From: Ruminococcaceae bacterium UBA7127
GTDB taxonomy: Bacteria > Bacillota > Clostridia > Oscillospirales > Acutalibacteraceae
Assembly: GCA_002493005.1 (NCBI GenBank)
Contig: DKXL01000016.1
Location: 46,872-110,871, forward strand
Reading direction: 5' to 3'
Length of the DNA stretch: 64,000 nt
In this document: positions 17,283 through 26,940 of the stretch, piece by piece
Position numbering within the stretch: position 1 is the stretch's first letter
Layout of the letters: each line of letters starts with the position of its first letter
The notes under the pieces: generated by a model
The model's input: the letters and a program-made list of their open reading frames with translations, nothing else
The model's database searches: none
Told to the model about the DNA's origin: nothing
Program-made: the position numbers and the translations under genes

Positions 17283-17390
17283 ATTTATTTCCTCCTTGCG
17301 CTTTTATAGCTAACATTATAATGTAGAAAATCAAAGTCTGCTTTCAAAATAGCACCATAATTTTTCAAAATCCGCGCAATATACCAACGC

Positions 17391-18272
17391 TTACTCCATA
17401 TATCTGTCTCTATATTCAGTAGGCGACATATGAACTGTCTTTTTAAAGCAGGATGTAAAGTGAGCGCTGCTGCCAAAACCGCACCTGTCTGCAATCACTG
17501 TTATAGTAATATCCTTTCTTCTGAGCAAAATCTTTGATTTTGCTATTCTTGTTTCAATCAGATATTCAATAGGTGTAACCGCGGTTTCTCGTCTGAATAT
17601 CCTGTTAAAATTTGATTCGGACATATAAGCAATATCCGCCAAATCCTTTACAGTAATGTTCTCACTGAAATGCTGCTCAATATATTGCTGAACTCTGCCG
17701 ATTGAGTAATTTGATGACACAGACCTCATATCAACGGTTTCACCAAGGATACTTCTGATTATCCAATGCGTCATAAGAGTCACCTGCGCACTCAGGGTTA
17801 TATCCGAGTTGTTCATACCCTTGCTGTACTCAAAAGCAAATGTATTAAGCGTTTTTAGAATATCGCTGCAAACCGCAAACTGCCGACCCTCAAATCTTGG
17901 AATATCGTCACTGTAAAGGCGGTATTGCTCATCAAAATATTCCTTGTCAATCATAATGCAATAATATCTGTTAAGTCCCTGCGATATTACTCCGCATGGA
18001 GTACCGGGTGAAACAATTTCAGCAAAATAATGCTTGCTTTTTATTTCTATCTCAGGCTCAATTCCCAAATCCTGCTCAAAAAACACTATAACTATCATAT
18101 ATGCAGGAAACCTGCGGCTTTTCTTAATCAAATCTCCGCTGTTCTCTGAATTCGGAATAAACAATCCCAACTTGTTATGAACATAAACTTCAAAATTTTT
18201 TAGTTCATCATCTTTGATGTCATTGCCCAAAAAAGATTTTACCAAATCCAACTCTTTCAAAAAATCACCCAC
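17391..18272 (-). CDS. AraC-family transcriptional regulator
   Basis: 293 residues. The C-terminal 100 carry the two helix-turn-helix motifs of AraC proteins: ITVKDLADIAYMSESNFNRIFRRE and ITVIADRCGFGSSAHFTSCFKK, ending in SPTEYRDRY. The N-terminal 180 residues are a ligand-sensing region without a clear family (EIEIKSKHYFAEIVSPGTPCG). The GTG start at 18272 has a poor ribosome-binding site; TTG at 18260, after GGTGAT, is an alternative. The gene starts about 20 nt beyond the nifJ terminator hairpin, so it may depend on read-through. Its targets are not readable. Confidence 0.88.
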   Translation of the reverse strand: MGDFLKELDLVKSFLGNDIKDDELKNFEVYVHNKLGLFIPNSENSGDLIKKSRRFPAYMIVIVFFEQDLGIEPEIEIKSKHYFAEIVSPGTPCGVISQGLNRYYCIMIDKEYFDEQYRLYSDDIPRFEGRQFAVCSDILKTLNTFAFEYSKGMNNSDITLSAQVTLMTHWIIRSILGETVDMRSVSSNYSIGRVQQYIEQHFSENITVKDLADIAYMSESNFNRIFRRETAVTPIEYLIETRIAKSKILLRRKDITITVIADRCGFGSSAHFTSCFKKTVHMSPTEYRDRYME

Positions 18273-18293
18273 AGCTTAATACTTAATATAACA

Positions 18294-18316
18294 ATGGGGC
18301 GGATAAACCGCCCCAT
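18294..18316 (-). terminator. Hairpin downstream of nifJ
   Basis: ATGGGGCGG and CCGCCCCAT pair perfectly over 9 bp; the minus-strand tail is TGTTATATT, a weak U run, so termination may be partial. Confidence 0.7.
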
Positions 18317-18341
18317 AATTTTATATTTTTGCTTACTGAAA

Positions 18342-21300
18342 TTATTCAGCATCCTCAAAACTTGCAAGCTTTTCAAGGTGAGCATACTTCTGCTCTGCAA
18401 CCTTTTCAGCCTGAGTAAAGAGTTTTTCTGCTCTTTCAGGGAATGCACGTGTAAGTGAGTTATAACGAACCTCACCCATAATGAAGTCACGGTAAGAAGC
18501 TGAAGGAGCTTTGCTGTCGAGCATAAACGGATTTTTGCCCTCATCAGCAAGACGTGGGTCATAACGGAAGATGTTCCAGTAACCTGCGTCAACTGCCTTC
18601 TTCTCCTCGAGCTGAGCAATGCCCATACCGCCCTTGATACCATGGTTGATACATGGAGCGTAGCAGATGATAAGTGAAGGACCGTTGTAGCTTTCAGCCT
18701 CAACCATAGCCTTGAGAACCTGGTTGTTGTCAGCGCCCATAGCACACTGTGCAACATAAACATAACCATAGCTCATTGCAATAGCTGCAAGGTCTTTCTT
18801 CTTAACAGCCTTACCTGCAGCAGCAAACTGTGCAACCGAACCAACAGGTGTAGCCTTTGAAGCCTGACCGCCTGTGTTAGAATAAACCTCTGTATCAAAT
18901 ACGAGGATATTTACGTTTTCGCCTGATGCGATTACGTGGTCAAGACCGCCGAAGCCGATATCATAAGCCCAGCCGTCGCCGCCGAATATCCACATTGACT
19001 TCTTAGCAAGTTCATCCTTGTCAACCAATGTCTTCTTAACAAGCTCGCCAACCTTAGCGTCATCTGTGTTCTTCTCGAGTTCAGCGATAAGAGCATCAGT
19101 AGCAGGACGGCTTGCAGTTGAATCTGTAACTGTATCAAGGTAGTTCTGGCAAGCTGTCTTGAGGTCAGCACTGTCTGTATCCTTCTGAATACCCTCAACA
19201 TACTCAATAAGTCTGTTGCGGATAGCCTTTTGACCGAGAGCCATACCAAGACCGAACTCAGCGTTATCTTCAAACAGTGAGTTCTGCCAAGCAGGACCGT
19301 AGCCCTTCTTGTTCATTGTGTAAGGTGTAGCAGGAGCAGAAGCACCCCAAATTGATGAACAGCCTGTTGCATTAGCAATGAACATTCTGTCACCAAAGAG
19401 CTGAGTAACGAGCTTAGCGTATGGTGTTTCACCACAGCCTGCGCAAGCGCCCGAGAACTCAAGGAGAGGCTGCTTAAACTGGCTTCCCTTTACGGTTGAG
19501 AACTTAAACTTCTCGTTAACCTCAGGCTTCTCGTCAAGGTCACGAGCATAATCAAACACTGCCTGCTTTGGACGCTGTGAGTCGATTGGCTTCATTGTGA
19601 GAGCCTTCTCGCCCTTCTTGCCCGGACAAACCTGAGCACAAGCACCGCAGCCTGTACAGTCAAGTGTAGAAACTGTCATTACAAACTTGAGGTCCTTAAG
19701 ACCGATCATAGGAATACCTGTTGTGCCCTGAGGAGCATTAGCAAGCTCTTCGTCAGTCATAGCAACAGGACGGATTACTGCGTGAGGACAAACGATTGAA
19801 CATTTGTTACACTGAATACAGTTTTCTGAATTCCACTCAGGAACGTCAACTGCAATACCTCTCTTCTCAAATGCAGAAGAGCCGTTAGGAGCAGTACCGT
19901 CAACGTGATCCATAAATGAAGATACAGGAAGCTTGTTACCCATATAAGCGTTAACAGGCTTTAAGATGCCGTTTACGTAATCAACGAGTGCACCCTCACC
20001 CTGAACCTTGTCAGCAACAGCGTCGTCTGTGCAGTTAGCCCACTCAGCTGGAATATCAACCTTCTTAAGGTCCTCCATACCGCGGTCAATAGCAGCGTAG
20101 TTCATATCTACGATAGCCTGACCCTTCTTCATATATGACTTCTTAGCAGCAGCCTTCATAAGCTCCTTAGCCTTGTCGGCAGGAATAATGTCGGCAATCT
20201 TAAAGAATGCAGACTGAAGCACTGTGTTAATACGTCCGCCAAGACCGATTTCCTTACCAATCTTGATACCGTCTATTGTATAGAAGTTGATGTTTCTCTC
20301 TGCAAGAATCTTCTTCATCTTGCCCGGAAGTCTTTGTGAAAGCTCATCAACATCCCAAGCGCAGTTGAGAAGGAATGAGCCGCCTTCCTTAAGGTCATCA
20401 ACGATGTCGTACTTGTCAACATATGATGGGTTGTGACAAGCAACAAAGTCAGCCTTTGAAATGTAGTAGGTTGACTTGATTGGTGTATCACCAAAACGAA
20501 GGTGAGAAACAGTAAGACCGCCTGACTTCTTTGAGTCATAAGCAAAGTAGCCCTGAGCGTACATATCTGTGTTGTCACCGATAATCTTGATTGAGTTCTT
20601 GTTAGCACCAACAGTACCGTCTGCGCCAAGACCCCAGAACTTACAGCTGTGTGTGCCCTTTGGAGTTGTGTCAGGGTTTTCAACAACAGGAAGTGAAAGG
20701 TTTGTAACGTCGTCAACGATGCCGATTGTAAATCTCTTCTTAGGAGCAGCGCTCTCAGCGTTTCTGTAAACAGCAATAATATCGCCCGGTGTTGTATCCT
20801 TTGAACCAAGACCGTATCTGCCTGTGAATACCTTTACGCCTGCAAAGTCAGAACCGTTGATAGCAGCCAAAACATCAAGGTAAAGAGGCTCGCCGATTGA
20901 ACCCGGCTCCTTTGTTCTGTCAAGAACAGAGATAGTCTTAACTGTCTTTGGAAGCTCGCTGAGCATATAGTCAGCAACGAACGGTCTGTAGAGGTGAACC
21001 TTAAGAAGACCAACCTTTTCACCTGCTGCATTAAGGTAATCAACAACCTCTTCGATACAGTCACAAGCTGAACCCATAGCAACAATAACGTGCTCTGCAT
21101 CCTCAGCACCATAGTAGTTGAAAGGCTTGTAGTTAGTGCCGATTTTAGCATTAACCTTGTTCATATACTCAACAACTACTTCGGGAACTGCGTCGTAATA
21201 CTTGTTACAAGCTTCTCTTGCCTGGAAGAAAATATCGTCGTTCTGAGCTGTACCTCTTGTTACAGGGTGCTCAGGGTTAAGAGAACGGCGGCGGAAAGCC

Positions 21301-21902
21301 TCAACAGCATCCCAGTTAAGCATCTCGCCGAGGTCTTCGTAATCCCACTCTTCAATCTTCTGAATTTCGTGAGATGTTCTGAAACCGTCAAAGAAGTGGA
21401 GGAAAGGCACTCTGCCTTCGATTGCTGCAAGGTGAGCAACAGCCGCAAGATCCATACACTCCTGTGGGTTGTTTGAGCAAAGCATTGCATAACCTGTCTG
21501 ACGGCAAGCATATATGTCTGAATGGTCGCCGAAAATTGAAAGAGCGTGGCTTGTAAGTGCACGAGCAGAAACGTGAATTACGCCCGGCAAAAGCTCGCCA
21601 GCCATCTTGTACATATTAGGAATCATCAGGAGCAAGCCCTGTGAAGCTGTGTATGTAGTAGTAAGTGCGCCTGCTGCGAGTGAGCCGTGAACAGCACCTG
21701 ATGCGCCGCCCTCAGACTGCATTTCTGTTACCTGAACTTCTCTTCCGAAAAGGTTTTTAGTGCCCTGTGCCGAAAACTTATCGGTAAGGTCAGCCATTAC
21801 GGAAGAAGGTGTGATAGGATAGATAGCAGCAACGTCTGTAAACGCATAAGAAACGTGAGCAACAGCGCTGTTACCATCCATGGTTTTCATTTTTCTTGCC
21901 AT
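18342..21902 (-). CDS. nifJ: Pyruvate:ferredoxin (flavodoxin) oxidoreductase
   Basis: A single-chain PFOR of 1186 residues that oxidises pyruvate to acetyl-CoA and CO2 while reducing ferredoxin. Domain order: the N-terminal pyruvate-binding domain (SYAFTDVAAIYPITPSSVMAD), domain II, the gamma domain, a 2[4Fe-4S] ferredoxin module with CIQCNKCSIVCP and CTGCGACAQVCP (about residues 690-760), and the C-terminal thiamine diphosphate domain with the additional cluster cysteines (GACAGCGETPY) and GDGWAYDIGFGGLDHV. AAAGGAGG precedes the ATG by 9 nt. Together with PFL, it gives the cell two alternative anaerobic routes from pyruvate. It has its own promoter and a leader with inverted repeats. Confidence 0.98.
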   Translation of the reverse strand: MARKMKTMDGNSAVAHVSYAFTDVAAIYPITPSSVMADLTDKFSAQGTKNLFGREVQVTEMQSEGGASGAVHGSLAAGALTTTYTASQGLLLMIPNMYKMAGELLPGVIHVSARALTSHALSIFGDHSDIYACRQTGYAMLCSNNPQECMDLAAVAHLAAIEGRVPFLHFFDGFRTSHEIQKIEEWDYEDLGEMLNWDAVEAFRRRSLNPEHPVTRGTAQNDDIFFQAREACNKYYDAVPEVVVEYMNKVNAKIGTNYKPFNYYGAEDAEHVIVAMGSACDCIEEVVDYLNAAGEKVGLLKVHLYRPFVADYMLSELPKTVKTISVLDRTKEPGSIGEPLYLDVLAAINGSDFAGVKVFTGRYGLGSKDTTPGDIIAVYRNAESAAPKKRFTIGIVDDVTNLSLPVVENPDTTPKGTHSCKFWGLGADGTVGANKNSIKIIGDNTDMYAQGYFAYDSKKSGGLTVSHLRFGDTPIKSTYYISKADFVACHNPSYVDKYDIVDDLKEGGSFLLNCAWDVDELSQRLPGKMKKILAERNINFYTIDGIKIGKEIGLGGRINTVLQSAFFKIADIIPADKAKELMKAAAKKSYMKKGQAIVDMNYAAIDRGMEDLKKVDIPAEWANCTDDAVADKVQGEGALVDYVNGILKPVNAYMGNKLPVSSFMDHVDGTAPNGSSAFEKRGIAVDVPEWNSENCIQCNKCSIVCPHAVIRPVAMTDEELANAPQGTTGIPMIGLKDLKFVMTVSTLDCTGCGACAQVCPGKKGEKALTMKPIDSQRPKQAVFDYARDLDEKPEVNEKFKFSTVKGSQFKQPLLEFSGACAGCGETPYAKLVTQLFGDRMFIANATGCSSIWGASAPATPYTMNKKGYGPAWQNSLFEDNAEFGLGMALGQKAIRNRLIEYVEGIQKDTDSADLKTACQNYLDTVTDSTASRPATDALIAELEKNTDDAKVGELVKKTLVDKDELAKKSMWIFGGDGWAYDIGFGGLDHVIASGENVNILVFDTEVYSNTGGQASKATPVGSVAQFAAAGKAVKKKDLAAIAMSYGYVYVAQCAMGADNNQVLKAMVEAESYNGPSLIICYAPCINHGIKGGMGIAQLEEKKAVDAGYWNIFRYDPRLADEGKNPFMLDSKAPSASYRDFIMGEVRYNSLTRAFPERAEKLFTQAEKVAEQKYAHLEKLASFEDAE

Positions 21903-21991
21903 TGGAATAATCCTCCTTTAATAATCAAGCGGTACGCGGAGCATCTGTATTGCCCCTGCCGCAACAATGTGAAAATATAAATACGAATAAA

Positions 21992-22012
21992 CTGCACATA
22001 ATCATTGTGCAG
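21992..22012 (-). promoter_or_regulatory. Perfect inverted repeat in the nifJ leader
   Basis: CTGCACA and TGTGCAG separated by 7 nt, about 20 bp downstream of the -10 box; either an operator or a leader hairpin. Confidence 0.45.
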
Positions 22013-22031
22013 ACACATTGTATCAACCTAA

Positions 22032-22060
22032 ATTTTATCACTAAACTTACAGTTTGTAAA
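22032..22060 (-). promoter_or_regulatory. nifJ promoter with palindrome overlapping the -35 region
   Basis: TTTACA (22060-22055), 17 bp, TAAAAT (22037-22032). The palindrome TTACA-GTT-TGTAA (22047-22059) covers the -35 box and is a candidate regulator site. Confidence 0.65.
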
Positions 22061-22114
22061 GTGTTTTATTCAAGAAATTATCGGTAAATCCAACATAAAT
22101 TTACCTCATATTTT

Positions 22115-22777
22115 TTATTTTGCAATGTTTTCATTTTCTATGTATTTTATTGCCTGCGACAAATCCTCACACAAAAAATCAATCAAAGGCAAAACCTCAT
22201 CTGTGGGTTGCAAAAAATCAGGCACCATAACGGTTTTCATTTTAGCAGCACTTGCTGATTTTATGCCGTTTATACTGTCCTCAAACGCCGCGCAGTTTTC
22301 GGGCGCAAGCTCCAATTTTTCGGCGGCAGTGAGGAACACCTCAGGGTGAGGTTTACCGTTTTTTACATCATCGCCGCACACAAAAGCATCAAAATAATCA
22401 TATACATTTGCCATTTTAAGCAACTTTAATGCCGTTTGCGAAGAGGTTGAGGTCGCAAGCGAAATTTTAATATTCTGTGTTTTTAAATATTCAAGCATCT
22501 CAAACAAACCTTTTTTGACGGGGACTCCCTCGCGTTCTACACGCTCATAAAATAACTGTCTTGATTTAGCCTTTAAAGTTTTGTAGTCAAAATCCCTGCC
22601 GTAGATACTTTTATAATACACCTCTGTTCTGTCAGCACGAAGTCCGACAGTATTTTTATAAATATTAAGATTATACTCCAGCCCGATTTCATCAAGCATA
22701 GACTGCCAAATTTCATACACAAACCTTTCGCTGTCAAACATCAGCCCGTCCATATCAAAAACCGCACCTTTAATCAT
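22115..22777 (-). CDS. HAD-superfamily hydrolase (beta-phosphoglucomutase-like)
   Basis: 220 residues with the HAD motifs: the nucleophile in VFDMDGLMFDSE (motif I), LATSTSSQ (motif II threonine/serine), KPHPEVFL (motif III lysine) and FEDSINGIKSA (motif IV). The helical cap between motifs I and II places it in the subfamily that includes beta-phosphoglucomutase and small sugar-phosphate phosphatases. GGAGG 8 nt upstream supports ATG at 22777, not the upstream in-frame ATG at 22831. The substrate is unknown. It diverges from the MATE gene. Confidence 0.88.
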   Translation of the reverse strand: MIKGAVFDMDGLMFDSERFVYEIWQSMLDEIGLEYNLNIYKNTVGLRADRTEVYYKSIYGRDFDYKTLKAKSRQLFYERVEREGVPVKKGLFEMLEYLKTQNIKISLATSTSSQTALKLLKMANVYDYFDAFVCGDDVKNGKPHPEVFLTAAEKLELAPENCAAFEDSINGIKSASAAKMKTVMVPDFLQPTDEVLPLIDFLCEDLSQAIKYIENENIAK

Positions 22778-22834
22778 AACAATCGCCTCCGTCAGTCTGT
22801 TAATAATATCACAGTTATTGACAAAACACAAATG

Positions 22835-22863
22835 TTGAAATAAAAACTTTTAGATGCTATAAT
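22835..22863 (+). promoter_or_regulatory. Promoter of the MATE transporter gene
   Basis: TTGAAA (22835-22840), 17 bp, TATAAT (22858-22863), about 38 bp before the start codon. Confidence 0.8.
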
Positions 22864-22901
22864 CGTAACAATTATAAAATAAAAACTTACGGAGCAATGA
22901 T

Positions 22902-24254
22902 ATGACATCAGTTTACAGCAAACCGATTAAAGCGAATATAATACTTAAGTTCACGCTTCCCACTATAATTATGATGATTTTAATGTCTATGTATACCGTT
23001 GCTGACGGTATCGTTGTAGCCAACTGTGTAGGAAGCGATGCATTGTCGGCAATTAACATTGTGTATCCGTTCACGCTGATATTTATGGCGCTCAGCTTGA
23101 TGTTTTCAACTGGGTCAAATGCGATTATAGCCAAAAAAATGGGTGAAGGCAAACAAAATGAGGCAAACAGATTTATGTCCTCCGTCGTTATTGTCGCAAC
23201 ACTGTTTTCTGTTGCTCTGGCGATATTGTTTACAATATTTGCCGAACCGATGTATATGATGTTTGGTTCCGACAAAACAATTCTTCCGTATTGCATAGAA
23301 TACGGCAACATAATGATTCCGTTCGGCTTTGTTACAACCTGGCAAATTCTTAACCAATCGTATTTAATAACGGCAAACAAACCGAATACAATGCTTGTTT
23401 TTTCAATTTTGTCGGGACTGATCAATATAGCCCTTGATTTGTTGTTTATGGCGGTTTTAGACTGGGGAATTGTGGGTGCCGGAATCGGCACAATAGCAGG
23501 AATGGCAGTAGGTGCAATTCCTATCCTAATATTTTTCAACAAAAAATATTCCCTGCATTTTGGAAAGCCGATTTTTAACATAAAAGATATCTTGTTTTCA
23601 ATGGCAAACGGTTCCTCGGAGGCAATCTCAAACCTTGCAACTGCTGTAACAACGGCGCTGTTTAATATTCAAATGATGCGTTTTGAGGGGGCAACGGGTG
23701 TTGCCGCAATAAGCGCCGTGCTGTACATTCATTTTATCTTCACGGCTGTTTCGTTCGGATTCACTTCCGGAGTTTCGCCTGTAATCAGCTTTCATTACGG
23801 TGCCCAAAACACTGACAAGCTTCGAAAACTGTTTAAGCTGTGCATAAAAACCGAAACTATATTTTCCTTAATAATGCTGATACTTGCAGAAGTTTTTGCA
23901 TATCCGCTTATACGGATTTTTTCGGCAGGAGATGTTGAATTTGAAAATATCGCATTAAACGGCTTTAGAATTTTTGCCGTAAACTATCTGCTCTGCGGAA
24001 TAAATATTTTTGCCTCGGGTCTTTTCACCGCACTTAATAACGGAAAAATATCTGCAATTATTTCAATCACAAGAACATTTGTGATTGAGTGTATCGCAAT
24101 GATTCTTCTGCCGTTTTTATTCGGAGAAAACGGTGTATGGGCGTCTATGCCCGTTGCCGAAGCGACTGCGCTTATTATCTCCATAACATTTATGATAGTG
24201 TATTCAAAAAGATACGGTCTTGTAAAATGCAATAAAAACATCAAAAATAATTGA
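22902..24254 (+). CDS. MATE-family multidrug efflux transporter
   Basis: 450 residues with about 12 hydrophobic segments in two similar halves, as in MATE antiporters. The first half has MYTVADGIVVANCVGSDALSAINIVYP and MFSTGSNAIIAKKMGEGK, both family signatures; the second half has GFTSGVSPVISFHYGAQNTDKL. It would expel organic cations or toxic compounds using a Na+ or H+ gradient. GGAG precedes the ATG by about 7 nt. The next gene begins about 80 nt downstream and may be cotranscribed. Confidence 0.92.
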   Translation: MTSVYSKPIKANIILKFTLPTIIMMILMSMYTVADGIVVANCVGSDALSAINIVYPFTLIFMALSLMFSTGSNAIIAKKMGEGKQNEANRFMSSVVIVATLFSVALAILFTIFAEPMYMMFGSDKTILPYCIEYGNIMIPFGFVTTWQILNQSYLITANKPNTMLVFSILSGLINIALDLLFMAVLDWGIVGAGIGTIAGMAVGAIPILIFFNKKYSLHFGKPIFNIKDILFSMANGSSEAISNLATAVTTALFNIQMMRFEGATGVAAISAVLYIHFIFTAVSFGFTSGVSPVISFHYGAQNTDKLRKLFKLCIKTETIFSLIMLILAEVFAYPLIRIFSAGDVEFENIALNGFRIFAVNYLLCGINIFASGLFTALNNGKISAIISITRTFVIECIAMILLPFLFGENGVWASMPVAEATALIISITFMIVYSKRYGLVKCNKNIKNN

Positions 24255-24336
24255 CTGTATACTAATGATGCGATATAATATAGAGTTGGAACAAAAGTGT
24301 AACATTAAGTTAAAGGTGCAAAGAAGGAAGTCGTTA

Positions 24337-25038
24337 ATGAATATGGATAAAAAAAAGTATATCCTTCACTATGCAGTCAGCACATTGGGTGGCTTTTTCG
24401 GCGGATATGCCATTTTTAATCACTGTGACTTGTTTGGCAATGCGCAGACAGCCAATCTGATACACATAGTATGCAAAATTTTCAGCGCCGATTTCAGCGG
24501 ATTAATTTTTCTTATAGCATCGCTTTTAACATACATTGCAGGCATTGTATTTTGTGTGCTGTCCGAACATTTTATAAAAATTGATTTGCGCATAATCAGC
24601 TTGGTGATGAGCGCAGCAGCAATAGGCATAATCGGATTTTTTCCTAATATATCCAATCACTATGTTGCCCTTTTGCCTATACTTTTTGTAACGCCGATGC
24701 TGTGGAGTGCGTTTAGAACAGCCGGCAGCTATGTAACATCACCGATTTTCTCAACAAACAATCTGCGTGTAGCTACAGCCTCCACGACAAGCTATCTAAT
24801 TACCAAGGATAAGAGTTTGTTGGCAAAAGCAAAGTTCTATTGGCTGACTATTGCAAGTTTTCACGCAGGAGTCGCAATGGCATGCGTGCTGAGCGTGTTC
24901 TTCAAAACGAACAGCATATGGTTTGGATTAATCAACGTAACCTTGGCAATAGCCGCATATCTGTGGGTAATAGGCTTTTCATATATCAACAAAAGAGCAA
25001 GACGTGCAAGGCACGCAATCTTTAATCATGCAAAGTAG
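24337..25038 (+). CDS. DUF1275 (YoaK-like) membrane protein
   Basis: 233 residues with about six transmembrane segments. The opening STLGGFFGGYAIFNHCDLFGNAQTANLI fits the DUF1275/YoaK pattern, in which an N-terminal GG/D motif and a TGN-like segment lie in the first helices. The ATG at 24337 is preferred because AAGGAAG lies 6 nt upstream. The role of the family is undefined; transport is often suggested. It ends just before a GC-rich terminator. Confidence 0.75.
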   Translation: MNMDKKKYILHYAVSTLGGFFGGYAIFNHCDLFGNAQTANLIHIVCKIFSADFSGLIFLIASLLTYIAGIVFCVLSEHFIKIDLRIISLVMSAAAIGIIGFFPNISNHYVALLPILFVTPMLWSAFRTAGSYVTSPIFSTNNLRVATASTTSYLITKDKSLLAKAKFYWLTIASFHAGVAMACVLSVFFKTNSIWFGLINVTLAIAAYLWVIGFSYINKRARRARHAIFNHAK

Positions 25039-25070
25039 GGCGAGGTGATAACACCCCGCCCTTAAGTTTT
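25037..25070 (+). terminator. Intrinsic terminator of the MATE-DUF1275 unit
   Basis: AGGGCG-a-GGTG (25037-25047) pairs with CACC-c-CGCCCT (25052-25062), followed by TAAGTTTT. The stem overlaps the stop codon. Confidence 0.8.
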
Positions 25071-25101
25071 GCCTTGTTTTTTCATAAATATAAAATATTA
25101 A

Positions 25102-25800
25102 TCATTCACGAAGCTTGTTCAGCTTTTCAATATGCTTCATTCGCTTGTAACGATACAAAATATTCTCCGCCCACTCACGGTCAATTTTAATAAAGCCCTT
25201 AAGCTTTTTGTCCTTAAATGCAAGCTCATCAATAATACCCTTTGATTTGCCGTAAATCTCAAGTCGAGCCGTCTGAACATACGGAACTCTGTCCTCGCCG
25301 GCAAAATAAGTAAATCCCATTGTATTGCTTTCACGGTCGTACATTGACAGATATCCCTCAACAATTTCGGCGCCGTCAAGCTTTTTTGACACCGTCTGGC
25401 TTATGGCAAGTTTTGTCAGTTCCACCGCCATATCGTCAAGCCCTGATTCAAAAATAAAAATTTTCTCTTTAAACGAATTAAACGACGGCACAATGCGCTT
25501 GTTAATGTTGCGCAGATTACTGTATTTTCCCTCCAATTCCTTGTCACACAGTTGAAAACGGTCGATTTTCGGAATAAGATACACCATAAAACGATTTTTC
25601 ATATCATTGTAAAGAATAGGATATGTAAGCCTTGCATGGTGTCCGCACGACGGACAGGTCCACGCAAACAACTCGCCGTCAAGAACCCTGCTTCTTATCT
25701 TTTTGTTAACTGTCGGATTAACGCTTGTATATATCTCAGACTTGCAAAGTTCGCCGCACATAGGACAAACAATAGCCTTTGTAATCTTGTTGTCAGGCAC
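25102..25800 (-). CDS. CpXC-domain protein
   Basis: 232 residues. Two Cys pairs, CPMCG (residues 12-16) and CPSCG (about 49-53), form the zinc-ribbon-like CpXC domain, which is found in uncharacterised bacterial proteins. The rest is helical and basic (KKLKGFIKIDREWAENILYRYKRMKHIEKL). The GTG start at 25800 is supported by GAGGTGG 5 nt upstream. No partner gene is apparent. Confidence 0.8.
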   Translation of the reverse strand: MPDNKITKAIVCPMCGELCKSEIYTSVNPTVNKKIRSRVLDGELFAWTCPSCGHHARLTYPILYNDMKNRFMVYLIPKIDRFQLCDKELEGKYSNLRNINKRIVPSFNSFKEKIFIFESGLDDMAVELTKLAISQTVSKKLDGAEIVEGYLSMYDRESNTMGFTYFAGEDRVPYVQTARLEIYGKSKGIIDELAFKDKKLKGFIKIDREWAENILYRYKRMKHIEKLNKLRE

Positions 25801-25869
25801 TCAAACCACCTCTTCGGATTCAATTATAACAATTACTAAGAGTTTTAACAAGTAAATTTTAAAAAAATG

Positions 25870-25898
25870 TTGATTTTATCAAAATAATCTGTCATAAT
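25870..25898 (+). promoter_or_regulatory. Promoter of the SHOCT-like/coiled-coil protein gene
   Basis: TTGATT (25870-25875), 17 bp, CATAAT (25893-25898). Confidence 0.6.
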
Positions 25899-25977
25899 AT
25901 TATCGTATAGATTTTACGAACACGATTGGCACTTTGTGCGTTTAAAATAGTCAAGGCTTGACAAAAGGAGAATTATT

Positions 25978-26592
25978 ATGACAATATTCAATACTGTAAA
26001 AGGGACTGTAAACACAGCAGTTGAAACTATTGCTGCCGTAACTCAGACCCTAGTTGAAAAAAATAGAACCAACGCAAAGCTCAACCGCCTCAGACTTGTT
26101 ATGAAGAGTGAGAGCGAGCTTATGAACAGGGCATACATTGCACTTGGCAAAGCATACTATGACAACAGCAAAAAGGGAACTAAGATGAGTGACGCAGAGA
26201 TTGAAAAGCTGTTTGACGTTATTGAAAAATCAAAGGTTAAGATTGCCAAGGCAAGGGAATGTTACAGAAAAATCGTTGACAGTCAAAACGACATTTTCTA
26301 CGGTACGCCTGACACAACAGACTGCAATTCTGCTGAAATTGTAGACATTACCGTTGCTTGCTCAAACGAAAGTGAGTATGCCTCATCTCCGTTTGAAGCT
26401 CCTGCTTTAGATAAGACAGATGCTGAAGCACAGATTGATAACATTACTGTTGCAGCAGCGCAAGCCGACGAGCAGCCGACAGATAAGCTCAGCGACCTCA
26501 AGGAAGAGCTTCAGGCAAAAATTGATGAAAAGTTTGTGGACGGCGATGAAGCGGCTGAGGACACCGAGTCTCCCGACAGCGAGCTTTTCTGA
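25978..26592 (+). CDS. Hypothetical coiled-coil protein with acidic tail
   Basis: 204 residues, soluble. Residues 1-105 are helical and basic (VEKNRTNAKLNRLRLVMKSESELMNRAYIALGKAYYDNSKK, given here only as the region around 28-68 by composition: Lys/Arg-rich heptads). The C-terminal 95 residues are Asp/Glu/Ala-rich and probably disordered. A paralogous style of protein (envelope- or division-associated helical bundle) is common in Clostridia, but I recognise no family. AAAGGAG precedes the ATG by 8 nt. Confidence 0.75.
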   Translation: MTIFNTVKGTVNTAVETIAAVTQTLVEKNRTNAKLNRLRLVMKSESELMNRAYIALGKAYYDNSKKGTKMSDAEIEKLFDVIEKSKVKIAKARECYRKIVDSQNDIFYGTPDTTDCNSAEIVDITVACSNESEYASSPFEAPALDKTDAEAQIDNITVAAAQADEQPTDKLSDLKEELQAKIDEKFVDGDEAAEDTESPDSELF

Positions 26593-26623
26593 GCAAGGAA
26601 TACTGAATAAATAGTTCACATAT

Positions 26624-26660
26624 AAAGCCTGCCGAGATTTCGACAGGCTTTATTTATCTA
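26624..26660 (+). terminator. Intrinsic terminator
   Basis: AAAGCCTG (26624-26631) pairs with CAGGCTTT (26644-26651) and extends with CGA/TCG; tail TATTTAT. Confidence 0.85.
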
Positions 26661-26800
26661 ATCAGGTAAAATATGTCTGTACAAATCCATATAAATATAC
26701 ATTTCAATTAACATTTCAAGTTGTTAATATTCCGTTAAGGAATTAAAAAACGATTAAAAAATATTATAATGTTACAGTATGTATAATAGATAATTCAAAG

Positions 26801-26914
26801 CTCCGCTTCAAACAAGCGGAGTGCTTGCATAGCAAACACAATTCAGCAGAAATTGTAACTTCACCGAATCAGAGATATTCTTTGCCGTCTTAAAAGTCGG
26901 AGAACATTTCTGAT
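26801..26914 (+). promoter_or_regulatory. Leader hairpins before the dehydratase-activase gene
   Basis: Two hairpins: CTCCGCTT/AAGCGGAG (26801-26821), and a longer imperfect one with ATCAGA (26868-26873) pairing with TCTGAT (26909-26914) and inner TTCT/AGAA. TATAAT boxes at 26765 and 26782 lie upstream, but no clear -35 is present. The class is unknown; the leader may be regulatory. Otherwise the 350-bp gap holds nothing visible. Confidence 0.35.
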
Positions 26915-26940
26915 GTTATATTTTGTTCGGAGGCGGCATT

